A DNA stretch of 64,000 bases from Amycolatopsis nigrescens CSC17Ta-90 (GTDB taxonomy: Bacteria; Actinomycetota; Actinomycetes; Mycobacteriales; Pseudonocardiaceae), in contig NZ_ARVW01000001.1 of NCBI RefSeq assembly GCF_000384315.1, positions 1,869,746-1,933,745 on the forward strand, written 5' to 3'. Positions 53,901 to 61,221 of this stretch are shown piece by piece. The notes beneath the pieces are model-generated. The model worked only from the letters and a program-made list of their open reading frames with translations. It did not search any database and was not told the origin of the DNA. Position 1 is the first letter of the stretch, and every line of letters begins with the position of its first letter. A program made the translations under genes and the position numbers.

Positions 53901-54637
53901 AGCACGAAGGAAAACGGATCTCCTTCGCGGACACCCGCACCCAGCCCGCCGCCGTGATCACCAGCCCGGAATGGTCCGGCAGCGAGAGCGGCGGCCGGCG
54001 CTACTCAGCGTTCGTGATCAACGTCGAGCACCGCAAGCCGTGGCACACCCTGACCGGGCGCCAGCAGTTCTTCCTCGACCACGACTGGATGCACGAGCTC
54101 GGCGAGGCGCTGCCGGTGTACCGGCCGCCGCTGGACATGCACCAGCTCTTCGGCGAGCCGCGGATCGGCCCGGCCGGGGCCGAGGTGACCGTGCGGTACC
54201 TGACCCCGCACAGCAAGTGGTCCATCCACTCCACCTACCAGGACAACCTGATCATGCTCACGCTTTCCCGCGGCGGGCAGGCGATCTGGATGAGCCCGGC
54301 GGACGCCGACGCGATCGGTGTCCGCGACAACGACTGGATCGAGGCGGTGAACCGCAACGGGGTGGTGGTAGCCCGCGCGATCGTCTCGCACCGGATGCCC
54401 ACCGGCACGGTTTTCCTTTACCACGCACAGGATCGGGCGGTGAACGTGCCGCGCAGCGAGGCCACCGGCAAACGGGGCGGCACGCACAACTCGTTGACAA
54501 GGCTGCTGATGAAACCCACCCACCTGATCGGTGGCTACGCGCAGCTGACCTTCGGCTTCAACTATCTCGGCCCGACCGGCAACCAGCGCGACGAGGTCAC
54601 CGTGATCCGCCGCCGCGACCAGGAGGTGACCTACTGA
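50936..54637 (+). CDS. narG: Respiratory nitrate reductase, alpha subunit
   Basis: A 1233-residue molybdopterin catalytic subunit that reduces nitrate to nitrite at the inner face of the membrane with quinol electrons. The N-terminal FS0 cluster motif (HGVNCTGSC near 69-77, then Cys in GCPRG near 112) has the histidine ligand typical of NarG. YDWYADLP near 237 contains the Asp that binds molybdenum in NarG. Length fits the family (about 1230). The GTG at 50936 has GGAGG 10 nt upstream; an ATG at 50948 is also possible but its ribosome-binding site is too close. There is no Tat signal peptide, as expected. The stop overlaps the narH start by one base (TGATG). Confidence 0.97.
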   Translation: MAGGMKERADDARETVDALASDTLLRLGRYLTRWENSADLRAVYRTGGRDGDTFYRDRWSHDKVVPSTHGVNCTGSCRWKVYVSDGIITWESQDPDYPSVGPDKPEYEPRGCPRGASFSWYSYSPTRVKFPYARGVLVEMYREAMRRHGDPVPAWASIMDDPMKRRCYQKARGKGGLVRVSWDEAAEMAAAAHVHAIARYGPDRVAGFSPIPAMSMVSHAIGSRFMALIGAPMLSFYDWYADLPVASPQVFGDQTDVPESADWWDAAYLMMWGSNVPVTRTPDAHWMVEARYRGQKVVVVSPDYADNTKFADEWLAPHPGTDAALAMAMGHVVLKEFFVERETPYFTDYVRKFTDLPFLVTLTEHDGALVPGKFLTEADLGGAGASPEWKTVLIDDSTGEPVVPGGSVGFRWNERDHGRWNLELGDVVPRLSMLADSAHEGVEVLLPRFDETEGGVLRRGVPAARVAGRLVTTVFDLLLAQYGVHRGDLPGSWPSGYDDPSEPCTPAWQEHLTSVPAGRVARIARKFANTAEASRGRCMILMGAGTNHWFHSDTIYRSFLALLTMTGCQGRNGGGWAHYVGQEKVRPLTGHATLAAATDWVRPARQMIGTAYWYLHTGQWRYDAMRNDTLLSPLAKGTLAGTTAADTLATSARLGWMPSFPTFDRNPLELVDEAEAVGVEPGHYVVDQLREGRLGFAAEDPDAPENWPRVLTVWRSNLLGSSAKGHEYFLRHLLGTDANLRADEAPAALRPSSLRWREQAPEGKLDLLLALDYRMTSTTLFADLVLPAATWYEKHDLSSTDMHPFVHSFNAAVDPPWQTRTDFDAFHTIARKFSELAEEHLGVRQDLVATPMVHDTPGETAQPGGVARDWRTGDVEPIPGVTMPQLTVVERDYPAVAAKLATLGPLLDKLGTTSKGITYDVSDEIDWLRAKNGAAVSGPARGRPRIDTDIRAADAILALSGTTNGRLATQGFRTLGERVGQELAHLSAEHEGKRISFADTRTQPAAVITSPEWSGSESGGRRYSAFVINVEHRKPWHTLTGRQQFFLDHDWMHELGEALPVYRPPLDMHQLFGEPRIGPAGAEVTVRYLTPHSKWSIHSTYQDNLIMLTLSRGGQAIWMSPADADAIGVRDNDWIEAVNRNGVVVARAIVSHRMPTGTVFLYHAQDRAVNVPRSEATGKRGGTHNSLTRLLMKPTHLIGGYAQLTFGFNYLGPTGNQRDEVTVIRRRDQEVTY

Positions 54638-56214
54638 TGCGGGTCTTGGCGCAGCTGGCCATGGTGATGAACCTGGACAAGTGCATCGGCTGCCACACCT
54701 GTTCGGTGACCTGCAAACAGGCCTGGACCAACCGCGCTGGCACCGAGTACGCCTGGTTCAACAACGTGGAGACCAGGCCGGGCCAGGGCTACCCTCGCCG
54801 GTACGAGGACCAGGACCGGTGGAAGGGCGGCTGGGAGCGCACCAGGGGCGGCCGGCTGCGGCTGCGCGCGGGCGGGCGGCTGAAGCGGCTGGCGTCGATC
54901 TTCGCCAACCCCGATCTGCCCGAAATCGGCGACTACTACGAGCCGTGGACCTACGACTACGCCACCCTGATCGAGGCCCCGCTCGGGGACGACGTGCCCA
55001 CCGCGGCACCGCGCTCGGCGATCACCGGCAAGCCGACGCAGCCGGAGTGGGGGCCGAACTGGGACGACGACCTCGGCGGCTCCCCCGAGCACGGCGCCAG
55101 CGACCCGCTCGTCGAACGCCTCCGCGACCAGCACGGCGTCAGGATCAAGTTCGAGTTCGAGCAGAGCTTCATGTTCTACCTGCCGCGGATCTGCGAGCAC
55201 TGCCTCAATCCCTCGTGCGTGGCCAGTTGTCCTTCCGGTGCGATGTACAAGCGCGAGGAGGACGGGATCGTGCTGGTCGACCAGGACCAGTGCCGCGGCT
55301 GGCGGATGTGCGTCACCGGCTGTCCGTACAAGAAGGTCTACTTCAACCACAAGACCGGCAAGGCCGAGAAGTGCACGTTCTGCTACCCGCGGGTGGAAGC
55401 CGGGCAGCCGACCGTCTGCTCGGAGACCTGCGTCGGGCGGCTGCGCTACATCGGCGTGGTGCTCTACGACGCCGACCGGGTCACCGCGGCAGCGTCGGTC
55501 GCCAAGGAGCACGACCTCTACCCCGCCCAGCTCGACATCATGCTGGACCCGCACGACCCCGCCGTGGTCAAGGCCGCCGAACGGGCCGGTATCCCGCACG
55601 ATTGGATCACCGCGGCGCAGCGTTCCCCGGTCTACGCGCTCATCCACGACTACCGGCTCGCGCTGCCGCTGCATCCGGAATACCGCACCATGCCGATGGT
55701 CTGGTACATCCCGCCGTTGTCCCCCGTGGTCGACGCGGTCAGCGGCAGCGGCTACGACGGCGAAGACAGCCACAACCTGTTCGGCGCGATCGACTCGCTG
55801 CGCATTCCCATCGAGTACCTCGCCGAGCTGTTCACCGCCGGGGACACCGGGCCGGTCCGCACCTCGCTGCGCCGGCTCGCCGCCATGCGCTCCTACATGC
55901 GCTCGGTCAACCTCGGCCAGGAACCGAGCGCCCGCACGGCGCGCTCGGTCGGCCTCACCGGTGAAGAGATCTTCGGCATGTACCGGCTGCTCGCACTGGC
56001 CAAGTACGAGGAGCGCTACGTCATCCCGACCGCCGGCATCGGGCAGGCGCACGACCTCGAGGGCATCGCCACCCAGTGCAGCCTCGACGTGGACGGCGGA
56101 CCGGGCATGGGCGCGCCCGCACCGGCGAACGGCCAGGTGGACCTGTTCAGCTGGACCGCCGAGACCCGCCCGGACGCGTTGTTCCCGACGCTCGGCAAGG
56201 GAGAGGGCCGATGA
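54637..56214 (+). CDS. narH: Respiratory nitrate reductase, beta subunit
   Basis: A 525-residue iron-sulfur subunit carrying electrons from NarI haem to NarG. Cysteine groups are complete: CIGCHTCSVTC near 16-26, CEHCLNPSC near 187, CRGWRMC near 219, CTFC near 248 and CSETC near 262. The Trp in CRGWRMC replaces a cysteine and marks the [3Fe-4S] cluster, a NarH hallmark. It starts on the last base of the narG stop and its own stop overlaps narJ by 4 bp, so synthesis of the subunits is tightly coupled. Confidence 0.97.
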   Translation: MRVLAQLAMVMNLDKCIGCHTCSVTCKQAWTNRAGTEYAWFNNVETRPGQGYPRRYEDQDRWKGGWERTRGGRLRLRAGGRLKRLASIFANPDLPEIGDYYEPWTYDYATLIEAPLGDDVPTAAPRSAITGKPTQPEWGPNWDDDLGGSPEHGASDPLVERLRDQHGVRIKFEFEQSFMFYLPRICEHCLNPSCVASCPSGAMYKREEDGIVLVDQDQCRGWRMCVTGCPYKKVYFNHKTGKAEKCTFCYPRVEAGQPTVCSETCVGRLRYIGVVLYDADRVTAAASVAKEHDLYPAQLDIMLDPHDPAVVKAAERAGIPHDWITAAQRSPVYALIHDYRLALPLHPEYRTMPMVWYIPPLSPVVDAVSGSGYDGEDSHNLFGAIDSLRIPIEYLAELFTAGDTGPVRTSLRRLAAMRSYMRSVNLGQEPSARTARSVGLTGEEIFGMYRLLALAKYEERYVIPTAGIGQAHDLEGIATQCSLDVDGGPGMGAPAPANGQVDLFSWTAETRPDALFPTLGKGEGR

Positions 56215-56855
56215 CACCGAGCCTCGCCAAGGCGGGTACCGACACGCGGACCAGGGCGGTGCTGCGCCAGATCGCCGGCTGGTGCCTGCAGTACCCGGAC
56301 CACTCGGTACTGGCCAAACTCGGTCTGCTGCAAGCGGCTTTGCACGAACTCGGCCCCGCCGCGCCAGGTCACGCCGAGCTGACCCGCACCCTGCGCTACC
56401 TCCGCGACGGCGAACCCGGTCCGCTGGCCGAGCGGTACGTCGAGGTGTTCGACCGCCGACCACGCCGCACCCTGCACCTGAGCTGGTTCCTCGACGGGGA
56501 CACCCGGCGCCGCGGCGGTTCGCTGGCCGGGCTGCGGTCCTTCTACCGCGAGCACGGGTTCGCGCCGGCGGAGAACGAGCTGCCCGACTACCTGCCGGTG
56601 GTACTCGAGTTCGCGGCCGCCGCCGGCCCGGCCGCCGCCGACGCGGTGCTGGTGCGCTTCCAGGCCGGGCTGGACCTGTTGCACCGCAACCTCGACGGCA
56701 CCCCGTACCAGGACGCCGTCGCGGCCGTGCTCGCCACCATGCCACCGTCCACACCGGACACCGAGCGGCTCGCCGCGGCCATCCTGGGCAACGGCCCGCC
56801 CACCGAACTCGTCGGACTCGACCCGTTCCCTACCGGCGCCGGAGGCAGGCCATGA
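56211..56855 (+). CDS. narJ: Nitrate reductase assembly chaperone
   Basis: A 214-residue NarJ/TorD-type chaperone that binds apo-NarG and helps molybdenum cofactor insertion and membrane attachment. WCLQYPD at the start, RYVEVFDRRPRRTLHLSWF near 80 and LPDYLPVVLEF near 120 are family-like stretches, including the conserved acidic LPDYLP segment. The ATG at 56211 overlaps the narH stop by 4 bp. GGAGG at 56841-56845 inside its 3' end precedes the next start codon. Confidence 0.95.
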   Translation: MTPSLAKAGTDTRTRAVLRQIAGWCLQYPDHSVLAKLGLLQAALHELGPAAPGHAELTRTLRYLRDGEPGPLAERYVEVFDRRPRRTLHLSWFLDGDTRRRGGSLAGLRSFYREHGFAPAENELPDYLPVVLEFAAAAGPAAADAVLVRFQAGLDLLHRNLDGTPYQDAVAAVLATMPPSTPDTERLAAAILGNGPPTELVGLDPFPTGAGGRP

Positions 56856-56893
56856 GCACCGACGACGCACTCTTTACCGCGGAGGAGCCATGA
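56852..56893 (+). other. 13-codon mini-ORF with duplicated start signal between narJ and narI
   Basis: ATG at 56852 overlaps the narJ stop (ATGA) and reads MSTDDALFTAEEP, then its TGA overlaps the narI ATG (ATGA). GGAGG lies 6 nt before this start and 4 nt before the narI start; both starts share GCCATGAGCACCG, so the initiation region has been duplicated 38 bp apart. It may pass ribosomes from narJ to narI; the peptide itself need not have a function. Confidence 0.5.
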
Positions 56894-57615
56894 GCACCGG
56901 TATCACCTTGCTGTTGTGGGGCGCGGCCCCTTACGCGTCGCTGGCACTGCTCGTCTTCGGCACGATCTGGCGCTACCGCTACGACAAGTTCGGTTGGACC
57001 AGTCGTTCCTCGCAGCTGCACGAGTCGAAACTGCTCAAGGTGGCCAGCCCGGTGTTCCACATCGGACTGTTCATGGTGCTCGGCGGGCACGTGCTCGGGC
57101 TGGTGATCCCGAAGAACCTGACCGAGCTGGTCGGCATCGACGAGCACGCCTACCACCTGATCTCGCTGACGGCGGGCTCGATCGCCGGGCTGGTCGCGGT
57201 GGGCGGGCTCGCGCTGTTGCTGGTGCGGCGGCTGCGTACTCCCGCGGTCCGCGCGTCGAGCACGTACAGCGACAAGTACATGTACCTGGTGCTCGGCATC
57301 GGCATGCTGGCCGGCCTGGCCACCACCCTGCTCGACAACGGGGTGCGCGGCGGGTACGACTACCGGGAGACCGTCGGGCCGTGGTTCCGCGGGATCTTCC
57401 TGCTCGACCCGCATCCCGAGCTGATGGCGGCTGCCCCGCTGGACTACCAGCTGCACACCGCGCTCGGCATGCTGCTGTTCGCGCTCTGGCCGTTCTCCCG
57501 GCTGGTGCACGCTTTCAGCGCACCCGTGCACTATCTGCTGCGGCCCTACATCGTCTACCGCCGCCGCGCCCCCGGCCAGGTCGGCAACCGGACACCCCGG
57601 CGCGGCTGGGAATGA
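56890..57615 (+). CDS. narI: Respiratory nitrate reductase, gamma subunit (cytochrome b)
   Basis: A 241-residue membrane subunit with about five transmembrane helices, holding two b haems and oxidising quinol. Candidate haem histidines are in FHIGLFMVLGGHVLG near 57-66 and in the pair LHTALGM (near 196) and RLVHAFSAP (near 207-211). The C-terminal PVHYLLRPYIVYR segment is typical for NarI facing NarGH. GGAGG lies 4 nt before the ATG. It completes narGHJI in the usual order; no narK transporter or narXL pair is present in the window. Confidence 0.96.
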   Translation: MSTGITLLLWGAAPYASLALLVFGTIWRYRYDKFGWTSRSSQLHESKLLKVASPVFHIGLFMVLGGHVLGLVIPKNLTELVGIDEHAYHLISLTAGSIAGLVAVGGLALLLVRRLRTPAVRASSTYSDKYMYLVLGIGMLAGLATTLLDNGVRGGYDYRETVGPWFRGIFLLDPHPELMAAAPLDYQLHTALGMLLFALWPFSRLVHAFSAPVHYLLRPYIVYRRRAPGQVGNRTPRRGWE

Positions 57616-57640
57616 CCGGTCGGCTTCCCCTGGCCGAATC

Positions 57641-58183
57641 GTGATCGTGCAGCGGCGCCGTGCCGAACGGCGAGCGCGGAGCCGCACGGCGGCGGCCCTC
57701 TATCCTTCGGCCTGCGCCTTCGCCGCGATGGTCCTGATCGCGGTGGTGGCCATGGCCACCGGCGAGCCGTTCCTGTTCCCCTCCCTCGGCCCGACCGCGT
57801 TCCTGCTGTTCGCCACCCCGCTGCAGCCGACCGCGTGCCCGCGCAACACCCTGCTCGGCCACCTCATCGGGGTAGTGGCCGGAGCCATCGGCCTTGCCGC
57901 CTTCGGGTTGCTCGACACCGGACCCGACCTCACGCACATCGGCTGGCAGCGGGCCGGAGCCACCGCCGTCGCCCTCGCGCTGACCTGCGGCGGCATGACC
58001 CTGCTCGCGGTGCCGCACCCGCCGGCCGGGGCCACCACCCTGATCGTCGCGCTCGGCCTCCTGCACACCCCCGCCCAGCTGCTCACCGTGCTCGCCGGGG
58101 TCCTCATGCTCACCGTCCTCGGCGCCACCATCAACCGCCTTGCCGGTATCCGCTACCCGCTCTGGCGACCGGCCGCGGCATAG
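57641..58183 (+). CDS. HPP-family membrane protein, possible nitrite transporter
   Basis: A 180-residue integral membrane protein with four to five hydrophobic helices. It carries the HPP-family marks: SLGPTAFLLFATP near 49, RNTLLGHLIG near 68, and PHPPAGATTLIVALG near 126. HPP proteins in plants and cyanobacteria have been shown to carry nitrite. Being 25 bp downstream of narI, it may export or balance nitrite made by NarGHI; this is inference from position. The GTG start at 57641 is weakly supported because no clear ribosome-binding site precedes it. Its 3' end overlaps the convergent TPR-like gene by 31 bp. Confidence 0.82.
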   Translation: MIVQRRRAERRARSRTAAALYPSACAFAAMVLIAVVAMATGEPFLFPSLGPTAFLLFATPLQPTACPRNTLLGHLIGVVAGAIGLAAFGLLDTGPDLTHIGWQRAGATAVALALTCGGMTLLAVPHPPAGATTLIVALGLLHTPAQLLTVLAGVLMLTVLGATINRLAGIRYPLWRPAAA

Positions 58184-59178
58184 TCGTGGGGCCGTCGGTT
58201 TTCGGCGACGAAACGCTGATACAGGCCGCTGACGCCGGAATGGGTGCGGTGCGCGGCGGCCGCTTGCCGTAGTGGTTGCAGCCGGTCGGTGACGCGGACG
58301 GACTCGAGCCCGGCGCACAGCATCGCGGCCCGGTGGCCGATCCGGGCCCCTTCGTCGAGGTCGCCGTCGAGGAGATGGCAGGTGGCCAGCGCGGTCAGGG
58401 TGAACGCCTGGCTTCGGGTCATCTCCTCGCGGTAACCCGCCACGGCGGCACTCAGCGCGGGGATCGCGGTGCGGGCGTGGCGAGGGTGCACGGTCTGACC
58501 GAGGTCGGCATACACACTGCCGGTCATGGCCGACAGGTCGGTCTCGCCGAAGAACACCGCCCAGGGGCCGAGCTGCTCGGGACGCGCGGCGGTGAACTCC
58601 TCGGCCGCCTGGCCCAGCAGCGCCGCGGCCCGGTCGGCGTGGCCCAGCTTGGCCTGTGCCCATGCCTGGTTCGCGCTGAGCAGGGCGATCGGGTGGTGCG
58701 AACCGCTCGCGCGGGCGGCGACCCGGCCGAGGTGGAAACTCGTCGCGGCGGCGCCAGGCAAATGGTGGTGCAGGTGAACGCGGCCGATCCGGTAGTGGAT
58801 GTTGGCCACCAGATCGTCGCGCCTGGCGTCACCGGCCAAACTCAGTGCGCGGCGGAAATGGCGGCGTGCCGCCGGGACGAGGCCGGTGTCGAAACAGGCC
58901 CACCCGGCCAGATTGTGCAGATCCGCCACCGCCGTCGCCAGCAGCGCGGCGACCCGGTCGGTGACCGGCGACCCGAGCAGGGCGCGGGCCCGTGGCAGAT
59001 AGCCGAGCACGGTATCCCGGCAACGGCCACCGCCGTACCGGTAATCCACCATCCGCAAGGCGGCGGTCACGGCTTCGATCCGCGCGACATCGCCCGCCCC
59101 CACCCGCCCGGCGACCTCCGGAAAGGCAGGAAGCACCGGCTCAGGGTCAGGCTGCGCAGAGCGGTCCTGCATCGACAT
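58153..59178 (-). CDS. TPR-like regulatory or sensor protein without a helix-turn-helix
   Basis: A 341-residue protein built mostly of paired helices like the C-terminal region of Streptomyces-type XRE/TPR regulators (DLHNLAGWACFDTGL, RRHFRRALSLAGDA, LLSANQAWAQAKLG, ALSAAVAGYREEM). Those relatives have an N-terminal DNA-binding domain, which is absent here. ATG 59178 has GGAGGG 7 nt upstream; the open frame continues to 59268 without a helix-turn-helix. It could work through a partner protein. An inverted repeat lies 69-91 bp upstream. The gene converges on, and overlaps, the HPP gene. Confidence 0.72.
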   Translation of the reverse strand: MSMQDRSAQPDPEPVLPAFPEVAGRVGAGDVARIEAVTAALRMVDYRYGGGRCRDTVLGYLPRARALLGSPVTDRVAALLATAVADLHNLAGWACFDTGLVPAARRHFRRALSLAGDARRDDLVANIHYRIGRVHLHHHLPGAAATSFHLGRVAARASGSHHPIALLSANQAWAQAKLGHADRAAALLGQAAEEFTAARPEQLGPWAVFFGETDLSAMTGSVYADLGQTVHPRHARTAIPALSAAVAGYREEMTRSQAFTLTALATCHLLDGDLDEGARIGHRAAMLCAGLESVRVTDRLQPLRQAAAAHRTHSGVSGLYQRFVAENRRPHDYAAAGRQSG

Positions 59179-59246
59179 CGGGCAGCCCTCCACAGACGCA
59201 GACCGGTAGGTCGGATACGCCGGGGGCCGGGGCGCGCGCATCGCAC

Positions 59247-59269
59247 AATGATCACCGTGAGAGATCATT
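59247..59269. promoter_or_regulatory. Inverted repeat upstream of the TPR-like gene
   Basis: AATGATC and GATCATT, perfect 7-bp arms separated by 9 bp, lie 69-91 bp before the ATG of the TPR-like gene in its 158 bp upstream gap. The position suits a promoter-proximal operator; the regulator is unknown. Confidence 0.45.
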
Positions 59270-59336
59270 TAGATACGTACTGTTAATAGTGCCACAGCTC
59301 GGCACCCCGGGCAGCCCCCTTCCGGCGGCAGGCCGC

Positions 59337-60284
59337 TCAGCCGTGGAAGGCGGTGCGATAAGCCCTCGGGGTGGTGCCGACGTGCTTCGCGAAGTGGTGC
59401 CGGAGGGTCTCGACCGACCCGAAACCCGTGGCGCCGGCGATCCGGTCCACCGACAGCTCGGTCGTCTCGAGCAATTCCCTGGCCCGTTGCAGGCGCCGGT
59501 CGAGCAGCCAGCGCAGCGGTGTGGTGCCGATCTGCGCGCGGAACCGCCGGGACAGGCTGCGGGGGCTCATCGCCGCCATGGCCGCGATATCGGCGATGGC
59601 CAGCGGGGCACCGAGGTTGTCCTGCATCCACCCCAGGACCGGACCGAGGTCGTCGGTGTCGCCGACCGGGTCGCGGTGCTCGATGAACTGGGCCTGACCG
59701 CCGGTGCGCTGCGGCGCCATCACGATCGCCCGCGCGGTGTCCGCCGCGACGGCCGCGCCGTGATCGTGCCGGACCATGTGCAGGCAAAGGTCGAGTCCCG
59801 CGGCGATACCGGCGGAGGTCAGGATCTGCCCGTCGTCGACGAAGAGCACCGAAGGGTCCACGTCGACGTCCGGAAAGGTTTCGGCCAGCAGGGCGGCGAC
59901 CTGCCAGTGGGTGGTCGCCCGGCGGCCGTCGAGCAGACCGGCCGCGGCGAGCACGAACGCCCCGGTGCAGATCGACGCCACACGCGCGCCCCCGGCGGCC
60001 AGGTCGCGGATCAGCCGCAGTGCCCGCGGCCGCGGCGGCTGCTCCGGCGAGACACCGGGCACGATCACCGTGTCGGCTTCGCGGGCGTCTTCCAGGCCGT
60101 AGTGCGACTGGATCCGAAAGGACTCCTGTTCGCAGGCGGTCGCGGTAACCGTCCGCTCGGCGCACACCCGGATCTCGTAGGCGGGCGTCCCGTCCGGACG
60201 CCGCACCGAGGCGAACACCTGGCACGGAATGGTCAGGTCGAAGCCCACCACGCCTTCGAGGGCGAGAACAGCGACTAGGTGCAT
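59337..60284 (-). CDS. GlxA-type AraC regulator with DJ-1/PfpI domain
   Basis: A 315-residue regulator with an N-terminal DJ-1/PfpI (GATase1-like) sensory domain and a C-terminal AraC double helix-turn-helix. ICTGAFVLAAAGLLDG near 104 has the nucleophile-elbow cysteine, and TTHW follows as in GlxA proteins. IADIAAMAAMSPRSLSRRF near 225 and IAGATGFGSVETLRHHF near 277, with GTTPRAYR at the end, are the two helix-turn-helix units. It diverges from a Tat-exported DJ-1 protein of similar fold across a 112 bp gap, a common arrangement in which the regulator controls its neighbour. Confidence 0.93.
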   Translation of the reverse strand: MHLVAVLALEGVVGFDLTIPCQVFASVRRPDGTPAYEIRVCAERTVTATACEQESFRIQSHYGLEDAREADTVIVPGVSPEQPPRPRALRLIRDLAAGGARVASICTGAFVLAAAGLLDGRRATTHWQVAALLAETFPDVDVDPSVLFVDDGQILTSAGIAAGLDLCLHMVRHDHGAAVAADTARAIVMAPQRTGGQAQFIEHRDPVGDTDDLGPVLGWMQDNLGAPLAIADIAAMAAMSPRSLSRRFRAQIGTTPLRWLLDRRLQRARELLETTELSVDRIAGATGFGSVETLRHHFAKHVGTTPRAYRTAFHG

Positions 60285-60396
60285 GTGACTGGATCTTACG
60301 CATTATGGGCGTTCGTGCCACTGTTCGACGATCTGGGACGACGACATACTCAATGCGCAATCACCTTGTCCGACAACACTTTTCGGGAGAATCGAC

Positions 60397-61086
60397 GTGC
60401 GCAGACGAGACCTTCTCCGCTCCGGAGCAGTCGCCACCGCCGGCCTCGGCCTCGGCCTGATCGCCACCGGGCCGGCATCGGCCGCCACCCCGCGCCGCCA
60501 CCCCCTTCGCGTGCACACCGTGCTCTTCGACGAGGTGGAGGAACAGGACTTCGCGGGCCCGGTCGAGGTTTTCGGCATCATCGGGGCCGAGCAGAGCTTC
60601 GTCACCGCCGACGGCCCGCGCACGGTGACCACCGCGTCCGGCATCGAGCTCGTGGTCCGCACGCCGTGGTCGCCGCGGTCCGCCGACATCATCGTGGTGC
60701 CCGGCGCCGGTTATGGGCCGGGCTCCGGGATCGACGAGCAGATCCGCCGCGGCGTGCTGCCCAAGGCGCTGGCCGCCGCGCGACGGCCGGGCCTGGTGCT
60801 GTCGTCGGTGTGCACCGGGACGATGCTGCTCTCCGCGGCCGGCCTCACCGCCGGACGGCCGTGCACGACACACCACGTCGCCAAGGAGGACCTGCGGGCG
60901 CAAGGCGGGAAGGTGGTCAGCGGCCGGGTGGTCGACGACGGCGACCTGGTCACCTCCGGCGGGGTCACCTCCGGTATCGACCTCGGCGTGTGGCTCGTCG
61001 AGCGCTTCCACGGCGCCGAAGCCGCCCTTTCCGTCGAAACGGTGCTCGAATACGAGCGACGTGGCACCGTCTGGCGGTCGTCCTGA
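60397..61086 (+). CDS. Exported DJ-1/PfpI-family protein
   Basis: A 229-residue DJ-1/PfpI protein with an N-terminal Tat-like signal (MRRRDLLRSG, then a hydrophobic stretch ending in ASAA near 30). The core shows FDEVEEQDFAGPVEVFG, VVPGAGYGPG and VCTGTMLLSAAG with the elbow cysteine near 139, and CTTHH after it, giving a Cys-His pair. Family members include isonitrile hydratases, amidases and glyoxalases; which applies cannot be told. GTG 60397 has GGGAG about 8 nt upstream. Divergent from the GlxA-type regulator. Confidence 0.88.
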   Translation: MRRRDLLRSGAVATAGLGLGLIATGPASAATPRRHPLRVHTVLFDEVEEQDFAGPVEVFGIIGAEQSFVTADGPRTVTTASGIELVVRTPWSPRSADIIVVPGAGYGPGSGIDEQIRRGVLPKALAAARRPGLVLSSVCTGTMLLSAAGLTAGRPCTTHHVAKEDLRAQGGKVVSGRVVDDGDLVTSGGVTSGIDLGVWLVERFHGAEAALSVETVLEYERRGTVWRSS

Positions 61087-61221
61087 CAGCGGTGTTGTGC
61101 CCCGGCACAGTCGGCGTTGGGCCCGGTCACAGAATTGTGAACACTTCTGTACACGATCACTACCCGCTGGTAACTTGCGCAGAGGTCAATTCCGTGATCC
61201 AGCTCACGATTCAGGGGAGCC

